Shown here: piece after piece, positions 48,701 to 60,700 of the stretch
How positions within the stretch are numbered: position 1 is the stretch's first letter
Layout of the letters: every line of letters starts with the position of its first letter
Assembly: GCA_028673005.1 (NCBI GenBank)
Contig: CM054116.1
Span: 100,294,207 to 100,358,206 of the forward strand
Length of the DNA: 64,000 bases
Reading direction: 5' to 3'
Source: Tanypteryx hageni
Taxonomy: Eukaryota > Arthropoda > Insecta > Odonata > Petaluridae
Made by a program: the position numbers and the translations under genes
Notes under the pieces: generated by a model
The model's database searches: none
Seen by the model: only the letters and a program-made list of their open reading frames with translations
Told to the model about the DNA's origin: nothing

Positions 48701-51700
48701 TTCTTGGAACTTATAGATGTACTGATATTCCTGGAGAGTTCATATGGCAACCTGGTGTTTTGACTCAGGTGTTTCTTTTATTACTATTATATTTTTATAA
48801 AATAGTAAATATTTATTGATATAGAATTTTTCTTTCAATGTTTTTTTTTCTATTTAACTCTAATAGTTTCTGAACTCAAAATCAGTGTACTGTTCTCTTT
48901 TTAATTTTTGAGTAACGACGGTAGCATGCCATTTAAAAAAAAATAAATATTGTCGACAGGTGCATCATCTTTATTTTGGGCTTCTATTCGGTTAAGGTTA
49001 TCAAACTAGAGATTTGCTTGTTGAAAATCAATAGGAGGGTTACATTAATTTCAATTTGCCCAGAAAGTGAAGCATTTGAAATTTATTACATTCAAATACT
49101 ATTACTACTAATACTACTGAGTCTTCGATAAGGTCATTGTAGTTTTCTGTAATGTTAAATTATGGTGTCTATATACCTTGCTCTTTTTCTTAGGGCTTGA
49201 TCTGCCAATCTCTGTCTCCGTTATCCTTCCCCTTTGTTTTCCCGGCATTTTTTAGCCTCGCGACAATCTGCCAGTCTTTTAGTTTGTTGGTTTCAATTGA
49301 ATGTTTTAATCTTTTTCATAGAGCTTGATGTAATATTGCAAGGCCAGGTTCGTAAGCAGAGCAAGATTCAATTTACACACAGCAATCCATACAGTCAGCA
49401 ATACAGTGATTCGTAAATAATTACTGAAATCAATGAAAGAATGAGATAATCTTACGTATGTTACATAGCTTGTCTAATTTTACAATTATTATAAATTATT
49501 CAATTATATATCTACTGACACTATTTCTCATCAAAATGAAGGGAATATGTTATCAATCCTTTTTTCTGATCATATTATTCAACTTCAATTTAACAAAAAG
49601 TTGTTTTTACTGACAAAACAATAGACTTGATCAACATGATGAAAGACCGATTTTGGTTTCGTCTTTGTAGTTTTTCATGTCAAATGTGAAAATCCTTGAT
49701 AGTCAAAAATATCAAAATGATTTTCTTTTGTTCTTCATTCTATACAAATATTTCATTGCATTACTTGTTTGGAAATATCTTCAAGGTATTTTATACTAGT
49801 AGTTGGTGCTTGCATACTGCAAGCATTTCATCTCACCTTGAAAAAACATTCATTTTTCAGACAGACATATCATCATTACAAATATTCTTTTAATTCTAAA
49901 GATTTCACCTTCGCAGCGATTTTCGTTTTTCCCACATCTAAAAATAATAGTTTAAAACAATCCTCAAATGTTGCAATTTTAAACATTTTACACTTTCTTC
50001 ATTATGGGGTACTAATGCTACACATTTCAGCCAAATTTTAAAGTTGTAACACTTCTAGAAGTGAAATAATATTTTTCTAATTGTTTAAATTTAAATAATT
50101 TTTAACGGCCGCCGCAATTCATATATGGTAAAATTGAAATGTTTATTTGTGCAAATTCACTATTCTGCAAATAATTTGAAAATTTCGGCTTCCTAGCTCA
50201 TCCCGTAGTACCTAAACAGTTATCCATTTGTTTAAACTTTAAGAATTTTTAACTGCCAAACAAATAAAAATATCAAAATTTGTATAATCCCTATTTCGTT
50301 TTTTAAAGAATTCTACTTACAAAGAAATTTCAAATCTGTAGCACATGCGGAAATACATAAACCATGAAAATTTGTTTAAACAATTGCGAATTTTTAGCGG
50401 CCGCATTGTTGCACTTTTTCAAGATTTTCGTTTTTTTCTAGTCGGTTTTGCACAAAATCCTACCTTTGAAAAAAATTTAGAATCTCCAGCTCATCTGGAA
50501 GTGCCTAAACATTAGTATCCTCCTGTTATATGTTATATCCTCCTCTGTAAGAGTCGTCGATATATAATGATAACATAACTTGGTAGACCTATAAGTGGGT
50601 GTTGGTAAAAAAATTAAACAGTTAATCAACATTTTATTTTGTTATCAGTATGTAATGATGTATATTGATCCTTTTAGGCTGTTATTGGTGGGCATTGGAT
50701 TCTCCTTGAGGACATAGATGCTGCACCAACAGATGTGATTGCTGTTCTGGCATCTCTTATGGAGACAGGCAGTATATCAGTTCCTGGTTATAGGGATAAA
50801 GTAAATGCATCCCCTGGTTTTCAGCTTTTCTTCACTCAAAGGTAAAATACTTATGTTTTTACTTAAACAACTTTCATTGTTTGGAGTGTTAGTTTCTTTC
50901 CAGATTATAATATGTACCGTATTGGCCCGAATACAAGCCGATGTTTTTCATCAAATCTATCATGAAAAAATCACCCCTTGGCTTAAATGCGAGTCTGAGA
51001 AAAAATTTGGGGTTAGGGTTAAGTCCCGTAGTCACAGTCACCCATAGATGGCAGCAAGTCTCTCATTGCCGTCACGTTCAAATGATAGTATGTGCTATAT
51101 TTTTCGTAAAGTAAATATTTGACCTACGATGAATATTAATGAATAAATAATAAAGCTAGAATATTGAATTTAGCAGTACCTGTGCTTTGTTATCTGTTCT
51201 ATCATTTCAAAATGCTATTGGATATTTTCTTTCGTTTCTCAGGGCTATACATATGTATCATTAAAAATTGTTAGCATTTTTTATTATTTTTCATTACCCA
51301 TTAAAAGAAGTTTCTATTAGTTTTACTTGGCTATTGTAGTTATTGCTATAGCTATTGTAATGTTTGTATGCATGTTAAAACCTCATTCATGGAATCTTAA
51401 AAATTTTGTACATTGATTACGCAGACGATTACGCAAAGTGAGATGACGGCTTTTGATGCTCAACTGTTTGAATTTCGGTAAAACTTTACACAAAGGTGTA
51501 TAATTATAAAAATGCAATTTCTTAAGTCAATGTAAATGCTAATTTCATTGGAAATAGACTTGGATTAAAAATTATCTTGCCGAGGTTGTTATTGCTTTAT
51601 TTGACCTTTTGTGAAAATGAAAATAAATTAAATTATCGTCACTGAACATGGAACATTATTCAACGACGTGAAATTATTAATTGGAGTAATATTTCAAAAT

Positions 51701-54700
51701 GTCAACAACTAAACCATTTCCCACTCTTTTATTCGATTTCGAATAATGCATTCTAGGCTGTGCATGCATGCCTGGCACACTTCAACATAAAATCTATGAA
51801 ATTTACTTTTTTGCCAAAAAATGATGGAAATTTTTTGGGGGTCGGCTTAAATCTGGGGTCGGCTTTAATCTGGTATTGGCTTTAATCCGGGATCGGCTTT
51901 AATCCAGGGTCGGCTTTAATCCAGGGTCGGCTTTAATCCGGGGTCTGCTTTAATCCAGGGTCGGCTTTAATCTGGGGTTGGCTCTAATCCGGGGTCTGCT
52001 TTAATCCAGGGTTGGCTTCTATTCGGGCAGATATGGTATGTTAACCCCCGAAGGTTGCAGCCCAAGTATGTGCTTGTCGGACAACATTGGTCTGAGGTAT
52101 GGTAGAATGGATATGTACTTGCCAAATGCAGATGTTGCATAAACTGAGATTATTTTTCCATCAAATAGTCATTCATGAAACTATTTGTACCACTGCAGAC
52201 TATCGATACGTGATCTTTCAATAAATGACAAATTCCCCATACGTTTGGAGGTTTTTATACGTCATTAGAGGAAAAACAGCATACAATATGCTATCAATAC
52301 TATATTTTTCCTCTATGTATAAAAACCTACAAACTGATGGGGAAGCCGCGATTTCCTGAAGGATCACATATTGATGATCTGCTGAAGAACTAGTAGTTTC
52401 ATGAATGACTATTTCAAGTTGAAAGAATTGTTGTTTATTCAAAATCTGTGCTTGGCAAGTACATACTTGTTCCGCCACCCATCGGACATGTGTCATCAGG
52501 CGAGTACATGCCACAATGTCACAATTGAATTTTTGAGAAAGTTTAAAATGGATTGGACAAACAATTTTAAAGCAATGACCAAATACCATATTAACCCAAA
52601 AGGAAGACGACTGAATTTAAGATGACTATGGTCAGGAAAAAACTTTTAAATGCCAATTTCAAAAATAACATTTGGTAACTTTGTGCCATCTGCTATCACT
52701 GCCATCATTATAGTAATGCACATTTTTTCATTCCCTGGATTTCTTATAATGCCATTTTATGCATCTTTTTCATTATCTGTGTAATTGGATGGCATGTTGA
52801 AATAATTGGTGTCTCGTCTGCATTACCTGTTTAGCACAGAAGGTAACTGAATTTTCTGCAATTATATGCTTCTGGAAAGCAATAAGTTTGTCCATGTAGT
52901 CGGAAGGTAAACATTGGCAAAGAGAAGTTCTTTGTTGCAGGCAAAAACCTTACGACACATCATCTATCCGCATCAACCATTACTAGCCTTGAATTCTTGC
53001 CGTGGAATATTCAGTGATCGTGATAGTTCATTAGCCTTCAGTTTAATGATTTCCCACAACACTGGTTTTCCATCTGTTCTTTGAGTATGCACAAATTTTA
53101 CAGTTTCTTCTTCTAATTCATGAAATCAATCTTGTTTGTTCAATAATTTCTGTGTTGAGTTATTACCTTCAATTTTCTGTTTTGCATGCTTCCACCTTCA
53201 CACATTTGCCTCCATCACATTATACTTCCTCCTGGCCTCATAATGGTTTCTTCAGCATGATGCACCACCATTAGCTTAAATTTTCTATCAAAACTTCGTA
53301 TTATATATTGTGATAAATTCCCTTTCACAGAAGTCTCTTTCTTCTCTACATGATCTGTCATTTCAGTCCTAAGATTTGTGGTAACTTATTTAAAACTGCT
53401 AAAAAAATAACTGGTCCTCACTTTATGTTAAAACTTGGCAAAGTTTATACCAATCATGTGCTGTCATAGGGGTTATACTCTTCAAACAGCAAGTGTACTT
53501 ATCGTCTGTCACTGGTGCACCAATCAAAAGGTAACAAACATCTTTAAATTGTAACATGACACTTGTAAAACTCTCTTAGTGTAGTCATTCTCAATGCTGT
53601 ATGTATCAGATTTCCTACCTAGCCAATTACAATTTCTGTTGAAGGTTTCTCAACACTCCCCTTCCACCAGTGCCTACAAGGTGGAAAGCCACTTGTTTGC
53701 ACATTGTGTACTTCAATAATATGAATAAATGTATTGTATTAATAAATTTAATGTATTGTGTATGTATAAATAAATGCAAATTTGTGGACAGAATTGGTGT
53801 CAGGGTGTTCCGTGTGATGTTTAAAAATTTATACTCAATTTTAAGATGATACATACTCTTTTTGCCGAAATTTTTGGAAAAAACCTCATCTTCCTTCAGG
53901 TTATTGAAGTAATTAAAGCTATTCATTTTTCGTTATTGGTGCAAATTTTAAAATCGCTCCTGAAGCAAACTTTCAGGCTTTTACCATATTTGCTCACGTA
54001 TAAGTCGCACTTTTTTCCAAAATTTTCATTCGAAAAATGAAGGTGCGGCTTATACGCGAATATTAAGCAAAAAAAATTCAAAATAGGATATTCTGAGAAT
54101 AATATTTTGATTTCCACTTTTGTTATTTTTGGTAAGAAGCTGTTGGATAGATCTCATAATTTCCTCTAGAATGGAGTATAGACAATCAACATTTGAGTGA
54201 TATTTTCAATACATAGTATCTTTTCGCAATGTGGCCGCCTTGCCTCATTATTACTTCTAGACTCTTGCATAGCTTACAATTTAGTCTTGAAGTATTTGAT
54301 TGGTTAGATCCAACTCAGCACAACTTCAGCACAAATACCAGCGCTCACAAATTACTGTGTTTCTTAGTAAATACAGTATTTTTATGGTAATACGGTGTAA
54401 ATTGCCAGGATTTCAGCCGCTGACTGAACTCAATCTATACTCGCCTCGAATGCTTTTCAAGTACAATGTAATGTATGCCTAATGTGTCTGTAATGTAACA
54501 AATATCTTGCATCTCGTAAACAGATGTGCGGAATGTACAGTGATTCTTTGAAACACGATTTTACTATCTTTTAAAATCACTACTACTCGAATATAATGCA
54601 GGGGCTACTTTTAAAATTTCATTTTTTGGAAAAAAATATCGCGTTATATTTGGGACAATGCGGTACAGTATTTTTTCTGCTATATTTTTCTTCGCTTGCT

Positions 54701-57700
54701 TACTTATTAGAAGCAGGTGGGAAGAAGAGGAGTAAAATTACAGATTCCTTGAGTTGGATCCAGTCAAAGTCAGCTAAGAAAGGATAATTGACTTTCTAAA
54801 AACTTTTTTCCATTTTTGATGTTGAAAAACCCTGAGTGCAGCTTACGTGCGAGTAAATACCAACTTGAGGGATTCAAGAATAATTCTTTCAGAAAACTCC
54901 AATCTCAAGAACATTTATTTAAGTGGAAAATTAATAAATGGTCATTATTGATTATTCATGCTAATGAACAGAAAAGTGAGCACAGCTAATCGGAAGCTAT
55001 GGGAAGTCAAACAAAATCATTTAAACTTAGGAAAAGGTTAAATATTAGGCTTATGTGAATGTTAGTTCCTTAATTTACCATTATGAATTACAACTTTTTG
55101 AGAAATACTGTGTGTGTTCTGCTTGTTTTATTATTGTACTTTAGGTTTATGATAACATTTGATGATCATGTTGACCGAGCTCTGCTGCCTTAGTCATATT
55201 ATATTTATAATCTCTGACTTAATAAGACAATCATTCAATCTTATACTCATCCAGCATTTTAGCATGAAGTAGTGGTACTTTCTTTTGTTCTACTAGCTAA
55301 TCTAAATGTCTTTATGATCACCAACTGTTATGTCAATATTTTCCAAGTTAGTGGTAGAACTTCTATTTGTGCATAGGACCTTTGTCAACATGCCTACAAA
55401 ATTCAATTTACAGCCTTAACACTAAAAGTTATGACTATTTGTCCAACTTTAGCTTTTGGAAAAATGAAATATTGATTTTTTATTTAAAACATCCTTATAG
55501 GTATTTTTTGGTCTACCTGAAGATGCCCATTGCATTATCAGAGAAAATTACCATATAGTAGAACAAATTTTAAATAATACCCTGGAACCATATTGTCATT
55601 GGATGCAATCCTACTGCTCGGAAAGCCTTTGCTCTAAATATTTTCATTAAAATATGTGGCTGAAATGAGGATTTTTCCTTTGGGTGATTAAACCGCAAGC
55701 TATATTAAACATTTGCCTCAGGCCAGTTATTGCTAAGTTCTAATTAAGTGCTGAAAATTGAATGTTGGTACATATTTGGAAATAAAGTCATTATTTTGGT
55801 TATCTTTTTTTCTTATAGACTAATTGCAGGAAACATGGGAGGATTTCACAAGCAACAAATTGGAAGTACCAGTTTAATGGAAAAACTTTGGATCAAAGTC
55901 AGCATGGAACCATTATCTGGTCAAGAACTAATTCATGTGATTAAGACTTTGGTAAGCATTCTCACTACTTGCGTCTTCCTGCTAAATTTAATTTAGCATC
56001 TTAAAAATAAAGTGATTAGTGTATAAAATACAATGGATTAATAAACATCTTATGTTGAATGTTAATTTACAGTATCCTATTCTGAGTACAATTACCCCGC
56101 GTCTCCTGGATGTCTTCTTGCTGTTCTCTGCTGGGAGACACCATACTTCTTTGCCTGCAAAGCAAAGCATAGATGAGGAAGACAAAATCAAGATTAGAAG
56201 TGACAAAGAGCACATTTCCCAACCTCTCTCACTTGGCAGTAGGCTTACTTCTACAAGGTGAAGGAGGAATTTTATTAATAACTTGTGTAGTAATTTTGTG
56301 TTACTCTTACATGGCCTCTGATATAGTTAAACTTGCTTGTGGAAAATGATGAATAATTTTAAATTAAATATTAAATTAACATTAAATGAGTCCAAGATTG
56401 AGAACTTAGCTAAGTGTTCATTCAAAACAGTGTCTCGAATGAAAAATCCTAGGATTGCAAACATTTAATAGACCTTGCAGTATAAATGTTAATTATTGCC
56501 CAATAAAAAATCACAGGTAGGAGTGAACAGTTAAAAGATACTAAATCATCAAAATAGTGTACATTTATTTATACTTCCATTAATGGTTCACTTTATGTTA
56601 TAAACTTACATCTACTTTTATTTTCTATTATAAATTATTTTACCCTTTCATCATACTATATATAAAAATAATCAAGTATCTGAGGCAGTGTCTGGTCAAG
56701 TATAAGTATGTATTCAAAACTCAAAAACTACATAATGTAGAGACAAGTTGAATGTATCATTTTAACCGCCATAATGAATATATGTTGTTAGGCTGGTTTT
56801 TAAACCAATTCACTCAAGCAATTATATTTTAAAAATATTTTCTGTTTTCATTTTCCCCGTTTAAAAGCTTGGAGATGAGTGTAGACTATTTTTCATTTGT
56901 ACATTAAAATTACTAAAAATCATCATACAAAATCAGGACTCGAGGACGAAGAAAATTACCAAGTTTCATTATCCTATGGTGAAATTTCAAATACAGATCA
57001 AATCGAGCTGTAAACTACATAATCTTTAGTTTTTTTGAATGAAAAGGTTTTCCTTTCGATGGCGACCGATATTCTTGCCTAGCTCAATGTCGTAAGCCTA
57101 AGACATGGAAATGAATTCAAGGTCAGTTAATTATTATTCATGTAAATAAGAGATGGCATAACAAGATATTTCTTCAGTATCTATTATAACACATGTAATT
57201 GGAGAAATCTGTTTGTGTTAAATAAATTATTATTATTATTTTAAATATTGAAAGACTATCAAGGGGAAGGAAGAGAGAGGGATGGAGAATAGGGGAAGGA
57301 AGCGAGAGAAAGAGAGAATGGGAGGGAGAATGGAGGAAGGAAGAGAGAGAGAATGGAGTAAGGAAAAGAGATAGGGAAAGAGAATGGGAGAAAGGGTGAG
57401 AGAGAGAGTGAAAACAAGAAGAGGTGGAAAATGTATTTACTAAATGGTTTGTCAACTCTATCAATGTTTGACTATTCTTTTTACCTTTGCTCTTCATTTG
57501 TTATTGCTTTTATCATTTTTGTTCGTCTCCATGGTTCTTTCTTTGTTTTTATTTGTTTGTTCTTCATTTTGGCTCTCTCTCCCGATGTTTGATTCTTCTT
57601 TTCTGATCGTTCTTTTTTTATTATAATATTTTTGACGTTTCTCAAAATTTCCCTCTGTAGAACTGAGGGCTCTCTACTAGTTGCAAGTATTATTAATTTA

Positions 57701-60700
57701 ACAGTGTCATAAAATAACAATTTCCTGACAAAGGAGACAAATCAGCTAAAGATAAAAATAAAAAGTAATTTATTATTCCCTGTTGTTTTATGCCTCACTT
57801 CAAATGCTGATAAAAATAGTATATCACATTCGTTTTCTACATCAGAGGGAGGAAGGACATTCCTGCAGTCAAATTCATCCTGCTAAAACTGACTGAGATT
57901 GGACAGACTATTGCTGACTTATTTCTATAGTAAAACAGATCTAACTCCTTTCTGTACTAATTGAATTTTTGTAGCATATATAAAAATTTTTGTTCTCGAT
58001 AGATGGTAGAAAAGAGCAGATAGTTGGTGAGTTCATGCATGGCAAGTAGTAGTAGTGGACAACACTAATTTTCATCATTAAATCATAGAAAACTTCTTGT
58101 TTGCTTCAAATTTTAAGTCAATCTATAATGTGGAACATTAAAATTTTCTTGATTGGAAAATTAAATTTCATTTGTGTTAACATCAAAATGTTCATGCCCC
58201 GAGCTGGTATCTTGATTTTAACTATTTTTATTAGCCTACTTTCCAAAAAATGGAAAGGAGTCTTATGAGATCGCCTCAGTGTCCATTTGTGTGTGTGTGT
58301 GTGTATATGTGTGCATTTGTGTCCTCCACCAACATCTTCATGAATGACTGATTTCCATGATACTTGGTGTAAGGCTAGTGCTCTCGGAGACTACCTCCAG
58401 GCCATAATTTATATTCTGAATTTACAGGTCCCAAGTTCGATTCCAGGTGAGTTATTTCCCCGTTTGATTTACATGGTTAATCTAAAATCTGTCATGCAGA
58501 GTTTTTCTTTTGCATTTAAAATATTTTAGAATTATGATATTGGCATGGGATTTGTACTGTTCTAAGGGGAAAAAAGTGAAGATCCTTATCATACAATTTT
58601 GATTTTTCAATCGTATTTGTTTGAATTTCTCTTAAAAACTTTTGTTTCAGCATTTTGAAAGCCATTTTTTCGATTTGTTGCTATGGTGATGATTATTGCC
58701 TTACTCAGCTGGAGCATAGCCGAATGCACATTCTAGCCGTGTTGTTTCGATTCATAGCTGTTGAGGTAACAATCGACCCTTAGGTCGATTCGTAGCTATC
58801 GGAATCATGACGAAAAATATGAATACTACATATTGTTGTCAGTAACCATACCGACTCTGTAAACAAAATGGCACTTCTTGTGTAATTCTTACGGCATCTT
58901 TGGTGAGAGAATTTTGTTTTTGGTTTCTGTTGGTCTTGAATTTTTATATATTAAAATTGTATTGAAAGGAATTTAGGTGGATTAGTTCTTTCCAGAACTA
59001 CTTGTTAAAATATTAGGCTGTCAAGAAATTATTGTTTTTCTGAGTAGAATAGTTTAACTCATAACTTTCAGAATTTATATTTCATAACCAATTAACTGCT
59101 TCCCTGATTCACCCAAGTATACTCGGATCGAGGTAAGGGTCAAATTCTGAAAGGCCCAGGTGTACTCGGGCTACTGTATTTTTAGCATACTTTCCAGAAT
59201 AGAAATAGGCTTGTAGTTTTGTCAGTGTCTGTCTGCCCCCCCTTATTAAATCTTGATTCAATTGACTGATTTTCATGACACTTGGTGGAAATCTCTTGCT
59301 ACTGGGCTGAGCTCCCACGGATAATTTTTCTTGCAAAGATTGAAAATCCTGGGTTCGATTCTAGGAACTATCCTTCCCAGTTGATTTAAATGGGAAATCT
59401 GAAATCCATTGTGCAGGGTAATTTTCTCTTGCACATTAAAATATCTTAGAATTGTAATATTGAAGCGGGATTTGTACTGTTCTCTGAGGAAATGAATGAA
59501 GATCCTAATTTTTATCGTAGTATGTTGCTTATTGATCGTATTTCTTCTAATTTTGTGTAAATACAGGCGTTTTTGCAGTTTTTATCACTGATTATGAGAG
59601 TTTTGCCATAGCAACAACTATTGTTGGACTCGGATGTGGTATAGGCTAGTACATACATGTGTTATTTTTGCCACACAAATACATGTGATCAATTTAGTTT
59701 TTTGTTTGAATGTAAATGTAATATTTTATAACGCTAAATTATTAAATTGGAGAACACAAAGAGCAACATATTCACGATGATTTTAAAGCTAGTATTAAAG
59801 CCAATATATGTATTAAAATAATAATTAAATGGAAAGTAGGCATCATAAGTTCCGTTTGGATCATCTTGTTTCCTTTCCTTTCGAAACATAACCATGTTTT
59901 GTCGGTCCTTCCTAGAAGTTTATGTTTCGACTGTCAGAGGTCATATGGAGAGACAATTTACATTTCTTGGACAGTTTCTCGGAGCGGGTTTTTTGAAATA
60001 TCGGGGTATTGAACTTGCATGTTCATTTGCATCGCTGATGCCAAATTTTACACTTTACAAACCAGTTGCTTTGATTGCTACTCGAGATATTTTATATTGA
60101 ATATATATACATATTACATGTAATTCTTTTCTCAATTACATAGTTACCACTAAAGAAGTGTTAGTTTTGAAATAAGAATTGTGGTCAAATACTTCATATT
60201 TTTTTCAATAATATGCATATTTTAAAGTTTGATAAAATTTTTAATAAAACTTATTATTAAAAAATTAATGCATTTCCTTAATTGTCTCCCTATGATCTTT
60301 CCGAAACAAATTAAAAAGTGACTTTTTAAAATCCTATATTGTAAAAAATTCATCAGTGAAACAGTTAAACAGATTATTTGTGTAAATAAAATATTTGTTT
60401 ATTTTTGTCCATGGCAACCCCTCATAGTTGTTTAAACCTAATCACAGATGAGATACACATATGGTATGTAATGCTGTATGAATTTAAAAAATGAAATACT
60501 GCTCATGTGGCGACGAGTAATAGCTGAGAAGTTTATGGAAATGTTTTGGATACTTGGAAATGCCAGCGATGGTTCAAGAAATTCCATTCTGGGATCTCAG
60601 TCTGGAAGATTACCCTGGCAGAGGCTGCCATATTGAAATTGACCCCAAAGTTATCAAGACACTCATGGAGTCGGACCCATGGCAACATACCTGTGAAATG

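Noticed and set aside
57174..57497. Ser/Leu/His-rich open frame on the minus strand
   Set aside because: Translation of the GA-rich tract of the second Helitron copy.
58420..58450. Possible tRNA T-arm (gttcgattcc)
   Set aside because: No tRNA structure around it; the motif is part of a repeated segment that also occurs at 59350.
59894..60100. 68-residue open frame in MDN1 intron 10
   Set aside because: No recognisable domain, no splice-site support and within an intron.
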